DNA of 64,000 nt from Terrirhizobium terrae. GTDB lineage: Bacteria; Pseudomonadota; Alphaproteobacteria; Rhizobiales; Rhizobiaceae. The position numbers and the translations under genes were made by a program. Positions 1-9,164 of this stretch are shown in pieces (within the stretch, counting starts at the first letter, position 1; each line of letters opens with the position of its first letter). The stretch lies in assembly GCF_030323265.1 (NCBI RefSeq), contig NZ_CP104992.1:801001-865000 (forward strand), written 5' to 3'. Below the pieces are notes generated by a model. The model made no database searches and was not told the origin of the DNA. It saw only the letters and a list, made by a program, of their open reading frames with translations.

Positions 1-60
1 GCACCGGAAAATGCCCCCGCCGGTTCCATGCAGGGCATGGATCCCGACATGAAGATGTAA
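1..60 (+). CDS. C-terminal end of a Met-rich protein (partial)
   Basis: An open frame enters from the left edge and ends at the TAA at 58–60. The 19 visible residues end in a Met/Asp-rich tail (GSMQGMDPDMKM). Met-rich tails of this kind are common in periplasmic copper-handling proteins, but too little is visible to assign a family. It lies 16 bases before the beta-propeller gene in the same direction, so the two are probably co-transcribed. Confidence 0.5.
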   Translation, partial: APENAPAGSMQGMDPDMKM

Positions 61-76
61 CCGAAGGTCTTCCAAG

Positions 77-1536
77 ATGAAAATTCGCAGAACCATTACC
101 GCCGCCGCTCTGCTGGCGGGCAGCTTCCTTGCGCCCATAGGCGCCCTTGCAGGCCAGGCCCCTGAAGCCGCGTCCGCCCCGGATATCCCGGTCAGCAGCA
201 GGGACCGGGTCTATGCCGCCGAGCAGTTTTCCAACACGGTCTCCGTCAGCGACCCGTCGACCAACAAGCTTCTCGGCACGATCAAGCTCGGCGATCCCCA
301 GCCCGGCAATCTCAGCCCGCTCTACAAGGGGCAGGTTCTCGTTCACGGGGTGGGATTCTCGCCCGATCACAAAACGCTCGCCGTCGTCTCGATCGGTTCA
401 AACTCCGTGACCTTCATCGACACCGCCACCAATGCCGTCAAGCATACGACCTATATCGGCCGCTCACCGCATGAGGCATTCTTCACGCCCGACGGTAAGG
501 AGATATGGGTGACCGTGCGCGGCGAAGACTATATCTCGGTCATCGACGCAAGCACGTTCGAGGAAAAGCAGCGGATCAAGGTTCCGGCCGGGCCCGGAAT
601 GCAGATCTTTTCGCCGGACGGCAAATACGGCTACATCTGCTCGTCCTTCAACCCGGAAACGGTCGTCGTTTCCGTCGCCGACCACAAGATCGTCGGCAAT
701 GTAAAGCAGGAAAGCCCGTTCTGCCCCAATATCGCGGCATCCCCGGACGGCAAGCAGGTCTGGTTCACGCTGAAGGATGTCGGCAAGGCACAGGTCTTCA
801 ACGCCGAGGCCCCCTTCGACCTGATCAAGACGATCGACACAGGCCCGATCACCAATCACGTCAACTTCGCCACCAACAGGAACGGCAGTTTTGCCTATGT
901 CACGGTCGGCGGCCTCAACGAGGTGAAGGTGTTCCGCACCGATACGTTCGAACAGGTCGCGACGATCCCCGTCGGCAACCTGCCGCACGGGATCTGGCCG
1001 TCGGGCGATGGTAGCCGCGTCTATGTCGGCCTCGAGAATGCCGACCAGTTCGCCGTGATCGATACGCTGACCAACAAGGTGATCTCCACCATTCCGATCG
1101 GCCAGGCGCCGCAGGCCGTCGCCTACGTCCCGAACGCGGTTTCCGAGGGCAACGGGCTTGAGAACCTCGTTCCGCTCGGCAAGGCCGGAGAAGCCGCCCA
1201 TTTCAGGCTTGCCATAAAAGGCTCGAAGGACAAGGCCCCGACGACGGTCTCCTCTTTGACCAGGGACTGACCCAAGTGCTGCAGGCCTCCGTCACCGGAC
1301 TTGAGCCGAAGAAGGCTTATATTCTGGCCCTGTCGGACAAACCTGACGGCAGCGGCATGCTGGAAGGCCTTTCGAACTTCATGACCAACCCGGCGGGTTC
1401 GGCGATCGTCAACGCGGTCGGCCCGATCCGCCAGATCGTCGAGGCAAAGCACAAGGATGAGCGCCGCTATCTGGTCGTCGCATCATCACAGGACGGCAAG
1501 CCCGGCAAGGTGCTGCAGGTCCAGGCTGCCGATTGA
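77..1536 (+). CDS. YncE-like YVTN beta-propeller protein (frameshifted)
   Basis: Secreted beta-propeller of about 486 aa. A signal peptide (residues 1–26, ending near ALAG) is followed by repeated blades with the pattern 'V.V.D..T.K...TI..G..P....FSPDGK' to about residue 355, and then a separate C-terminal domain. The frame stops at 1270, but the adjacent frame continues without a break from about 1249 (reading LFDQGLTQVLQASVTG) to 1536. One base missing near 1250–1254 restores a single protein. Such propellers are usually periplasmic binding or scaffold proteins; the ligand is unknown. It sits directly upstream of an ECF sigma/anti-sigma pair, which suggests a linked stress or metal response. 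Family is sure, role is not. Confidence 0.8.
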
Positions 1537-1546
1537 CGGGAAGCGC

Positions 1547-1575
1547 GGCGATCCGCGCTCATTGCGCGGATCGCC
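1547..1575 (+). terminator. Perfect 12-bp hairpin between propeller and sigma gene
   Basis: GGCGATCCGCGC and GCGCGGATCGCC form a perfect 12-bp stem around the 5-nt loop TCATT. It begins 11 bases after the propeller stop and ends 20 bases before the sigma factor ATG. No T-run follows, so it may be a partial terminator, an attenuator or an mRNA-stabilising hairpin separating the two genes. Confidence 0.45.
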
Positions 1576-1595
1576 TTCGATGGAGATGGTGTGGC

Positions 1596-2141
1596 ATGAA
1601 CGACATGCTGTCGCAGATAGAGCCGATGATCCCGGCCCTCAGGCGCTACGCCCGGGGCCTGCTCCGAGATCCGGAAACGGCCGACGATATTGTCCAGGAC
1701 TGCTTGGTAAGGATCGTTGCCAACTGGCAGAAGCGGCGTAACGAGGACGCCCGCTCCTGGGCATTTGCAATCCTGCATAATCTGGCGGTCAACAGGCTGC
1801 GACAGAACACGCGCCGGGGCGCCGCCATGCCGATAGACGACATGCCCGAGGCGACCGGGGCACTTCAGGCAACGCAGGAGGAAACCGTGTTCGGCCACGA
1901 GGTCATGTCGGCAATCGACCGCCTCCCGCCGGACCACCGCGCGATCCTCCTGTTGATCTCGGTTGAGGACATGTCATACGCCGAGGCCGGACAGGTCCTT
2001 GGCATTCCACTCGGCACGGTAATGTCACGCCTGTCCCGGGCCCGTGAACAATTGCGCAAGCTTCTCGAGACCGCGCCGCAAAACGAAGCAGGGCATCGAG
2101 GCCACTTACCCGGCGGCCCTTATATTCGGAGAGTGAAATGA
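1596..2141 (+). CDS. ECF RNA polymerase sigma factor
   Basis: A 181-aa sigma-70 family ECF factor with only regions 2 and 4. Region 2 (about 10–75) has RYARGLLRDPETADDIVQDC and the RSWAFAILHN stretch; region 4 (about 110–165) has LPPDHRAILLL and the helix-turn-helix MSYAEAGQVLGIPLGTVMSR. The ATG at 1596 is chosen over the upstream in-frame codon at 1533 because GGAGA lies about 9 bases before it and region 2 begins soon after. Its stop overlaps the next gene's ATG (ATGA), the usual arrangement of a sigma factor with its cognate anti-sigma. The target promoter cannot be named. Confidence 0.9.
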   Translation: MNDMLSQIEPMIPALRRYARGLLRDPETADDIVQDCLVRIVANWQKRRNEDARSWAFAILHNLAVNRLRQNTRRGAAMPIDDMPEATGALQATQEETVFGHEVMSAIDRLPPDHRAILLLISVEDMSYAEAGQVLGIPLGTVMSRLSRAREQLRKLLETAPQNEAGHRGHLPGGPYIRRVK

Positions 2142-2908
2142 GCAGGAGACCCATCACCGAAGACGACATTCAGGCGTTCGTCGACGATGCGCTCTCTCCC
2201 GAACGGCGTGGCGAAGTATCGAAATATCTTCTGGCAAATACGGATGCGGCGGGGCGCGTCGCCGCCTACCGGAAACAGGCGTCGGCGCTGCGGCAATCTC
2301 TGGATCCGGTCGCCGAGGAACCGGTGCCGAGCAGGCTCAATCTGGAAAACATCGCGGCCGCGCACAACGCGACGACGTCAAGGCCCGGTCGCCTACGCCT
2401 GGCAGCTGCAGCCACTGTACTTCTCGCCGTCGGCGCGACGGGCGGCTGGCTGACGAAGGGCTACATGCTGCCTCCGACCGAAGGTGTGGCGGCGCTGGCC
2501 TTGGAAGCCTCCGCCAGCTACGGCGCGTTTGCCGCCGACAGGCTGAGGCCGGTGGAAGTCAGGGCCGATGGCAGCGGTACCCTGCAGCAGCTTGCCTCGA
2601 CAACACTCGGCAGTTCGGTGGTCATCCCCGATCTTGGCGCATCTGGTTACCGGCTGATGGGCGGTCGTGTCATCCCAACGACGCACGGCGCCGGTTTTAT
2701 GCTCATGTATGACGACGACAAGGGCAACCGCCTCGTCATGCTGTCGCGACGCATGCTCGTCGACCAGAACAGACCGATGGTCGCCAGCACCGCTGGAGGT
2801 GTCAACGGTTGGAGCTGGGCCAAAGAGGGCATGGGATACAGCATCGTCGGATCGATCCCGGCGCAGATCCTGCATCCCGTGGCGGACGTGGTGCGGTCCC
2901 AGATATAG
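2138..2908 (+). CDS. Membrane anti-sigma factor
   Basis: A 256-aa protein translationally coupled to the ECF sigma factor by a 4-bp overlap. The N-terminal part (1–80) begins ITEDDIQAFVDDALSPERR, a typical anti-sigma opening ('D..L.AYVDG.L...R..EV') that would hold the sigma factor in the cytoplasm. One transmembrane helix at about 87–108 (LRLAAAATVLLAVGATGGWL) is followed by a periplasmic domain of about 145 residues. No zinc-binding HxxxCxxC motif is visible, so it resembles the ChrR-less, RsiW/transmembrane-regulator type. The signal sensed by the periplasmic domain is unknown. Confidence 0.85.
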   Translation: MSRRPITEDDIQAFVDDALSPERRGEVSKYLLANTDAAGRVAAYRKQASALRQSLDPVAEEPVPSRLNLENIAAAHNATTSRPGRLRLAAAATVLLAVGATGGWLTKGYMLPPTEGVAALALEASASYGAFAADRLRPVEVRADGSGTLQQLASTTLGSSVVIPDLGASGYRLMGGRVIPTTHGAGFMLMYDDDKGNRLVMLSRRMLVDQNRPMVASTAGGVNGWSWAKEGMGYSIVGSIPAQILHPVADVVRSQI

Positions 2909-3081
2909 GCTCGGAGATCGCAAGACGATTCCTCCCGAAACCGCGACATCGCCCGGGCTTTGCCCAGCCGACGCCGGAGAGATGGAACTTGCGGATCGTC
3001 GAGCGATCGCCCGGCTTGGCGCCCTCGACCCCTTGTGCAAAACGGGAAGCCAGACGCGAAGCGCCCGGCTTCCTCGCATGA

Positions 3082-4596
3082 TCAGTTCTTCACCGTGTCT
3101 TCCAGGAAGAAGCGGCCGAGCGGATTCTGATAGAAATTCTCGACGTTCTTGCGGGCGACATTGATATAGGGGCTGTAGTAGAGATCGACCCAGTGGACAT
3201 CGTCCTTGGCGGTCTTCTGGATCTCGACATACATGGCCTCGCGCTTCTTCGGATCGAGCTCCAGACGCGCTGCGGCCACCAGATCCTTCACCTTGTCGCT
3301 CTTGTAGCGGGTCATGTAGTTCATATTGGTATCGTGACCGAGAACGAAGGTCGTCTTCTGGTCGGGGTCGAGAATGTCGTTCGTCCAGTACATGACCGAG
3401 ATATCGTAGTCGCCGGCAATGAGCATGTCCCAGCTCTGGCTCGGATCGACCTTCTGCAGATTGACAGTCACGCCCGCCTTGGAAAGCTGCTGCTGCAGAA
3501 GGACCGCAATCTGTTCGTCCACCTCGTTGCCGGCATTGACGACATAGTTCAAGGACAGATCGGAAGCGCCGGCTTCCGCCAGCATCGCCTTCGCCTTTTC
3601 CGGATCGTACGGGTACTGGTAGTTCGCATCGTAGTGATAGAGCGAGCCCTTCGGGATATAGGAATTGGCGACCGTGCCGAGACCGAAGGTCACAGTATCG
3701 ACAATCGCCTTCTTGTCGATCGCCATGTCGATAGCCTGGCGGACCTCCTTCTTGGCGAGCGCCCCATGCTCGTGATTGATCAGCAGGTGATCCTCGCGGG
3801 TCGAGGTGTCGATCAATACGCTAAGATTGGCGTCCTTCTTCAGCTCCTCGACGCGCGAGAAGGGCACGAAGATCGCCGTGTCGAGCTGGCCGGCCTGCAC
3901 GTTCAGCATGCGGGTATTGTCGTCCGGAACCGAGATCCACTCGACGCCGTCGAGCTTGACGCGATCCGCCTGCCAGAAATTCGGGTTCTTTTCGAGGATG
4001 ACGCGATCGCCGCGTCGCCACTCCTTGACGGTGAAGGCACCGGAAGAGGCCGTTGGCAGTTCTGCGAAAGCATCTTCGCCCGCCTCGACGGCCTTCTTTG
4101 ACAGAACCGAGACGTTGGGCAGCGCCAGCGTCGAGAGGAACGGTGCCGACGGCGTCTTCAGCTTGACGGTCAGCGTCTTCGCATCGGTCGCTTCGGCCGT
4201 CTCGACGATCTTGTAGCTGTCGCTCCACAGCGACCCTTCATTGTCGCGGATGCGCAGCAGGCTGAACGCGGCGTCCTCGGCAGTGATCGGCGAGCCGTCG
4301 GAAAACTTCGCGTCGCGGATCTTGAACGTGTAGGTCAGCCCATCGTCGGACACAGTCCAGCTTTCGGCAAGGCCGGGCTCCAGCTTGGTGCCGGTCTTGT
4401 CAACGCGGATCAGCACGTCGAAGACGTTGGAGAACACCCAGTTGTCGACATTCTGAGCCGACTTAATCGGATCGAACGTCGTCGAGTCCTCGCGACGGCC
4501 GATAGTCAGAACGCCGGCGGCTTCGGCAAAACTGGCGCTGAGTGAGAGAGCCGCGGCAAAGGCCGCAAACCCGATCGATTTCCACTTCCTGTTCAT
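3082..4596 (-). CDS. Peptide ABC transporter substrate-binding protein
   Basis: A 504-aa family-5 extracellular solute-binding protein (DppA/OppA type). It has a Sec signal peptide (1–26, FAEAA) and then typical features: TFDPIKSAQNVDNWVFSNVFDVLI, LAESWTVSDDGLTYTFKIRD, FSDGSPITAEDAAFSL and NPNFWQ. The ATG at 4596 is chosen over a much longer open frame because it starts the signal peptide and is preceded by AAGGGA. It is the last gene of a minus-strand operon pip–permease–permease–ATPase–SBP. Given its neighbours, the ligand is probably a short peptide, an amino-acid conjugate or a plant-derived amine; the sequence does not settle which. Confidence 0.9.
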   Translation of the reverse strand: MNRKWKSIGFAAFAAALSLSASFAEAAGVLTIGRREDSTTFDPIKSAQNVDNWVFSNVFDVLIRVDKTGTKLEPGLAESWTVSDDGLTYTFKIRDAKFSDGSPITAEDAAFSLLRIRDNEGSLWSDSYKIVETAEATDAKTLTVKLKTPSAPFLSTLALPNVSVLSKKAVEAGEDAFAELPTASSGAFTVKEWRRGDRVILEKNPNFWQADRVKLDGVEWISVPDDNTRMLNVQAGQLDTAIFVPFSRVEELKKDANLSVLIDTSTREDHLLINHEHGALAKKEVRQAIDMAIDKKAIVDTVTFGLGTVANSYIPKGSLYHYDANYQYPYDPEKAKAMLAEAGASDLSLNYVVNAGNEVDEQIAVLLQQQLSKAGVTVNLQKVDPSQSWDMLIAGDYDISVMYWTNDILDPDQKTTFVLGHDTNMNYMTRYKSDKVKDLVAAARLELDPKKREAMYVEIQKTAKDDVHWVDLYYSPYINVARKNVENFYQNPLGRFFLEDTVKN

Positions 4597-4615
4597 GATG
4601 TCGTTCCCTTCTTTG

Positions 4616-6315
4616 TTATGGCATTCGCTTGATGGATCGGATGCTTTCGGATGTCTCTTCGGCATCGCCGAGCAGCGGCTTGTCCGGATCGATATCCGGG
4701 ATCGCCGCGACGAGTGATGCGGTGTAGGCATGTTTCGGCTGCGAGAAGACCTGCTCCGACGGCCCATCCTCGACCACCTCGCCGCGATACATGACGATGG
4801 TGCGGGCACAGAGATTGCGCACGATCGCCAGATCATGGGCGATGAACAGCAGCGTGAGGTTCATTTTCGCGGCCAGCTCGCGGAACAGGTCGATGATCTG
4901 CGCCTGGATGGTCACGTCGAGGGCTGCCACACATTCGTCGGCGATGATCAGCTTCGGATCGACTGCCAGCGCACGGGCAATACCCGCCCGCTGGCACTGG
5001 CCGCCGCTCATCGAGCGCGGCTTGCGATTGGCAAATTCGCGCTCCAGCCCGACCAGATCGAGCAGCTCGCCGATCCGCTGCGGAATATCGGCCCGTGCGA
5101 CCTTGCCCTGCACGGCAAGCACCTCGCCGATCGTCTGGCCGATGGTCATGCGCGGGTTCAGCGCGTTGAACGGGTCCTGGAACACCATCGCCGCCTCGCG
5201 CCGCAGCTTCGCTAGGCCGGCCGTCTTCTGCTGAGCAAGATCGATGCCCTCGAAGCTGATATGACCGGATGAGATAGGCGTTAGGCCCAGCAGCGCACGG
5301 GCGAGCGTGCTCTTGCCGCTGCCGGATTCACCGACGATGCCGACCGTCTCGCCCGGCATGATCTGCAGGCTGATGCCGGAAACGGCGCTGATGGTCTTCG
5401 CTTTGGCTCCCCGGAAGAAGCTTCCGCCGACCGGGAAGCGGACATGCAGGTCATCGATTTCGAGGATCGGCTTCACTGGCGCCGCAACGGTGGAAGCAGC
5501 AGCTTCGGTTACCGGCTCCACGTCCGGCATGGACGGATGGCTGTGGATCAGCCGGATCGTATACGGGTCTTTCGGCTGTGAGAGGATCTGCCGCTTCGTT
5601 CCCTGTTCCAGCAGCTTGCCCCCGCGCATCACCGCGATGCGGTCGCAGGTCTGCGCCACGATCCCGAGATCATGGGTGATCAGGATGATCGACAGGCCGC
5701 GCTTCTCACGCAGATCCATCAGCAGTGCCAAGATCTGCGCCTGGATGGTCACATCGAGCGCGGTCGTCGGCTCGTCGGCGATCAGGATTTTGGGATCGCA
5801 GGACAGCGCGACGGCGATCATTGCCCGCTGGCGCATGCCGCCAGAAAATTCGTGCGGATAGCTGTCATACTGGCGAAGCGGATCGGGAAACCGACCTGCG
5901 ACAGAATTTCGGTCGCAGCCGCGCGCGCTGCCCGCGCATCGAGCCCCTGATGATAACGGATACCTTCCGAGATCTGGTCGCCGATCCGCATCACCGGGTC
6001 GAGATGGCTGGTCGGGTTCTGGAAGATCATGCCGATCTCGCTGCCCCGTACCTTCAGCATTTCGGCATCGCTGAGGGACGTCAGATCACGCCCTTCGAGA
6101 AGCACCGCACCGTCCTCGATTTTCAGTCTTGAGGAAGGAAGCAGCCGCACCAGCGACCGGCAGAACAGGCTCTTGCCGGATCCGCTCTCGCCGACGAGAC
6201 CGAGGATTTCGCCTTTCGCCAGATCGAGCGAGACGGCATCGAGCAGGACGCGCGTCTCGCCATTCAGATGGGCTTTGACCGTCAGGTCACGGACGGAAAG
6301 GATGGGAGCGTTCAT
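4616..6315 (-). CDS. Dual-domain peptide ABC transporter ATPase (frameshifted)
   Basis: Two fused ABC ATPases of the DppD–DppF/GsiA type, about 566 aa. The N-terminal NBD has Walker A GESGSGKS and the Q-loop region [14 protein letters not shown]; the frame then shifts and continues with signature SGGMRQRA and Walker [13 protein letters not shown]. The second NBD has [31 protein letters not shown] and [13 protein letters not shown]. The frame breaks at about 5885–5887, where one base is missing in a short C-run on the coding strand; the restored reading is [18 protein letters not shown]. Its ATG overlaps the upstream permease stop. It powers import by the two adjacent permeases. If the frameshift is real the transporter is dead; a read error is more likely. 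Confidence 0.85.
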
Positions 6316-7163
6316 TCATGCACCCCGAGCAATTCGCCGAGCGCATCGCCCAGAATGCTGAAGCCGAAGGCGAGGAAGACGATGGAGAGGCCGGGAAACA
6401 GCGTGATCCACCATGCGGTGGTGATGAAGCTCTGCCCTTCGGCCACCATCACGCCCCATTCGGCGACAGGCGGCTGGACGCCAAGGCCGAGATAGCTGAC
6501 GGCCGCGCCGGAGAGCAGGACCAGCACCGCATCCGACATGGAAAACACAATCGAACCGGCAATCGCATTCGGCAGCAGGTGCCGGAACATGATCCGCATC
6601 CGGCCGAAACCGAGACTGACGGCGGCCACCGCATAATCGCTGGTCTTGAGCACCAGGATCTGCGCCCGGATCAGCCGCGCATAGGAGACCCAGCCGACCA
6701 GCGCCATGGCGATGTAGAAGCTGGAAAGCCCCGGCCCGAGAATGGTGATGATCGACAGCATCAGCACGAGAAAGGGAAAGGCCAGGATGATGTCGACGAT
6801 CCGCATGAAGACCGCATCGACGATGCCACCGAAAAAGCCCGCAATCGTGCCGACCACCGTGCCGATGACGAAGGGAAAGGCGACGCCGAGAAAGGCGATC
6901 TGCAGGTCGATCCGCGCACCCCAGATAATGCGCGACAGGATATCGCGGCCGAAATTATCGGTACCGAACGGATGCAAGAACGACGGCGGCTGCAGCCGCG
7001 AGGAACCATCCTGAAGGATGGGATCATAAGGCGCGATCAGCGGTGCTGCGACCGCCATCAGCAGGAAGAGGAACAGGATCGATGCACCGACCACAAGCAT
7101 CGTCCGCTTGCCGAGAAAGCTCCTCCAACCGGCGGCAGACACAGACATGGCACCAGCGCTCAT
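6312..7163 (-). CDS. Peptide ABC transporter permease (DppC type)
   Basis: A 283-aa inner-membrane permease of the DppC/OppC type: an N-terminal helix (VVGASILFLFLLMAVAAPLIAPYDP), the periplasmic segment with HPFGTDNFGRDILSRIIWGARIDL, and a C-terminal group of helices containing the EAA-loop region AAVSLGFGRMRIMFRHLLPNA that contacts the ATPase. The start at 7163 overlaps the DppB stop by 4 bases and its stop overlaps the ATPase ATG, as expected for a tightly coupled operon. Confidence 0.9.
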   Translation of the reverse strand: MSAGAMSVSAAGWRSFLGKRTMLVVGASILFLFLLMAVAAPLIAPYDPILQDGSSRLQPPSFLHPFGTDNFGRDILSRIIWGARIDLQIAFLGVAFPFVIGTVVGTIAGFFGGIVDAVFMRIVDIILAFPFLVLMLSIITILGPGLSSFYIAMALVGWVSYARLIRAQILVLKTSDYAVAAVSLGFGRMRIMFRHLLPNAIAGSIVFSMSDAVLVLLSGAAVSYLGLGVQPPVAEWGVMVAEGQSFITTAWWITLFPGLSIVFLAFGFSILGDALGELLGVHE

Positions 7164-8096
7164 AGCTTCACCCTCGGATCGGCCGCGACGGTGGCGATAT
7201 CGGCGAGGAAATTGACGAGTACGGTGGCGCAGGCAAACACCATGGCGACGCCCTGCACGACCATAGTCGCGTGAGAAGATGGCCCGCACCAGCAACTGCC
7301 CCATCCCGGGAAGCGCGAAAACGCTTTCGATCACCACCGTGCCGCCGATCAGCCAGCCGGTATTGACCGCCAGGAGATTGATCGTCGGCACCAGCGAATT
7401 CGGCAGCACATGCCGCCAAAAGACGATGCGCTCCGGCATCCCACGGGCACGCGCGGCCGTCGCCACATCAGACTTCAGCCCCTCGATCATCGCCGCCCTC
7501 AGGCTGCGGGTCAGCACGGTCGAAAGCGATAGAGCAATGGTAAGGCTCGGGAGGATCAGATGCGCAAGCTTGTCGCCGAGCGTCGAGCCGTAACCGGAGA
7601 CGGGCAGCAGGTCGAGCTTGACGCTGAACAGGATGATCAGCATCAGCCCAAGCCAGAAGGGCGGAAACCCGATGCCGAAAGTGGATATGATCCGCACCGC
7701 GTGATCCGGCGCCCGGCCGGCATTGCGCGCCGCAATCGATGCCATCGGCACGGCGATTACGATCGACAGAACCACGCTTGCAATGACGAGCGCGAGCGTC
7801 GGCTCGATGCGGGTGGCAATGAGCTTCAGGACATCGATCTTGTAGAGGATCGACTTGCCCATCTCGCCATTGCCGAGATTTCTCAGGAAATAGAGATATT
7901 GCAGCCAGATCGGTTCATCGAGGCCGAACTGGGCGCGGATATTGGCGATCGCCGTCGGTGTCGCGCGGGTGCCGAGCAGCACGCGCGCCGGATCTCCCGG
8001 GATCAGCCGCACCAGGATGAAGGTGATGATGCTGATGCCGAAAATGACCGGCAGGAACTGCAACGGCCTTAAAAGAACGAACCTATAGCGGTGCAT
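7160..8096 (-). CDS. Peptide ABC transporter permease (DppB type, frameshifted)
   Basis: DppB/OppB-type permease of about 311 aa. It starts with a conserved first helix (LQFLPVIFGISIITFILVRL), followed by IPGDPA, and contains the EAA loop (ARARGMPERIVFWRHVLPN). After RAIFSRDY an extra base at about 7261–7262 throws the frame, artificially fusing it to the next permease. Removing that base gives VVQGVAMVFACATVLVNFLADI and a natural stop at 7160 that overlaps the DppC ATG. It forms the channel with DppC. The start lies 42 bases after the pip stop, so one transcript probably covers all five genes. Confidence 0.85.
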
Positions 8097-8138
8097 GGCG
8101 CCCCCGTCGTCTGATGCTGTCTTTCATCGATCTATGCA

Positions 8139-9029
8139 TCAGTTCGGCCTGTTGCGGGCGAGGAAATCGAGAAGCGCCGGATAATAATCCGTCGGGTTTT
8201 CGTAGAACGGCATGTGGCTGGCATTGGCGATGACCATGAGCTCCGCATTCGGGATGGCGAGCTTCATCTTCAGCGCGCAGGCCGGGGTCAGCTCGTCATG
8301 TTCGCCGCAGGTAATCAGCGTCGGCACGGTCATGCCCGGCAGGTCGGGGATACGGTTCCAATCCTTCAGGTTGCCGATATAGAGGAACTCGTTCGGTCCC
8401 TGCATCGTGCCGTAAGGCCCCATGTTCCAGTCGTCGAGCGACCGATTGACCGGTGCCGGCCATTCAGGCAGGCGGCAGACGTGGCGGTAGTTGAGGATCG
8501 TCACGGCGGCCAGATATTCCGGATGGTCGTAGGTGCCCTGCGCCTCGTGTTTCTGCATCATCGCCACCGTTTCCGGTCCGAGTGCCGCGCGCAGCCGCTC
8601 CAGCTCCGAAATGAGGTGCGGCATGTCCGCCACCGTATCCTCGAGTATCAGTGTTTGCAGGTTTTCCGGATAGGTCAGCGAATAGTCGATGGCGAGCCAT
8701 CCGCCCCAGGAATGGCCGAGCATGTGGACCTTGCCGAGATCGAGTGCCTTGCGCACCGTCTCGGTCTCCTCGACATAGCGGCCGATCGTCCAGAGCGACG
8801 CGTCTGTCGGCCGGTCGGAGGCGCCGGTCCCCAGCTGGTCGAAGGCGACGACGCGGTAACCCTTGTCGATCAGGCAGGAATGGGCTTCCCGCAGATAGTC
8901 GCAAGGAAGGCCCGGCCCGCCATTGAGGCAGAAAACCGTCTCCGGCCCATCGCCGAAACTGTAAGCGACGACCTTGTGGCCGTCGACCTCGACCTCATGT
9001 CGAGCATCGGGCTCGATCTCACGCCACAT
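8139..9029 (-). CDS. Proline iminopeptidase-like alpha/beta hydrolase 1
   Basis: A 296-aa alpha/beta hydrolase of the proline iminopeptidase (peptidase S33) group. Visible features are the oxyanion motif NGGPG (36–40), nucleophile elbow GHSWGG (Ser107), the acid in GEHDELTP and the late His in NASHMPF. The ATG at 9029 is preferred to the upstream TTG because GGAG lies 6 bases before it. S33 'Pip' proteins beside plant-responsive LuxR solos are thought to release an N-terminal residue from, or hydrolyse an amide in, the imported compound. It heads the transporter operon. No signal peptide, so it acts in the cytoplasm. Confidence 0.88.
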   Translation of the reverse strand: MWREIEPDARHEVEVDGHKVVAYSFGDGPETVFCLNGGPGLPCDYLREAHSCLIDKGYRVVAFDQLGTGASDRPTDASLWTIGRYVEETETVRKALDLGKVHMLGHSWGGWLAIDYSLTYPENLQTLILEDTVADMPHLISELERLRAALGPETVAMMQKHEAQGTYDHPEYLAAVTILNYRHVCRLPEWPAPVNRSLDDWNMGPYGTMQGPNEFLYIGNLKDWNRIPDLPGMTVPTLITCGEHDELTPACALKMKLAIPNAELMVIANASHMPFYENPTDYYPALLDFLARNRPN

Positions 9030-9053
9030 CGCGCACTCCGGCAAAATTTCGCT

Positions 9054-9070
9054 TGCTCAATATTTGAGCA
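9054..9070. promoter_or_regulatory. 17-bp inverted repeat before pip1
   Basis: TGCTCAA–TAT–TTGAGCA is a perfect 7-bp inverted repeat with a 3-bp centre, in the pip1/luxR divergent intergenic region. It begins 25 bases upstream of the pip1 ATG. It could be an operator or form a hairpin in the 5' leader. It differs from the 22-bp site next to it, so a second regulator may act here. Confidence 0.45.
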
Positions 9071-9103
9071 CCGCTAATTTTTACCGCAAACGTTATTGGG
9101 CGC

Positions 9104-9125
9104 CAGCTATAAGAAGTGATAGGAT
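9104..9125 (-). promoter_or_regulatory. 22-bp operator candidate before pip1 (copy 1)
   Basis: Read towards pip1, this 22-bp site matches the site at 9932–9953 read towards pip2 at 19 of 22 positions. Its outer part is a partial dyad (CTAT…ATAG). It lies 74 bases before the pip1 start and 39 bases before the luxR start. By position and symmetry it is a candidate binding site for the LuxR solo encoded beside it; that link is inference. Confidence 0.6.
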
Positions 9126-9164
9126 CGGCGCATTAAGGGGCTGTGGAGCCGGGGATGCCACGGA

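Noticed and set aside
464..1201. Long minus-strand frame opposite the beta-propeller gene
   Set aside because: A shadow of the G+C-rich propeller gene; composition is rich in Arg/Asp/Gly with no recognisable domain. Similar long shadow frames oppose many genes, including tpsA and xoxF.
3094..3103. GTGTCTTCC match resembling part of the tps promoter core
   Set aside because: It lies inside the substrate-binding gene and lacks the TGGCGG block at the right spacing.
6312..8096. A single 594-aa fused double permease
   Set aside because: The middle is out of frame; removing one base near 7261 gives two normal permeases with an ATGA overlap, so the fusion is an artefact of a frameshift.
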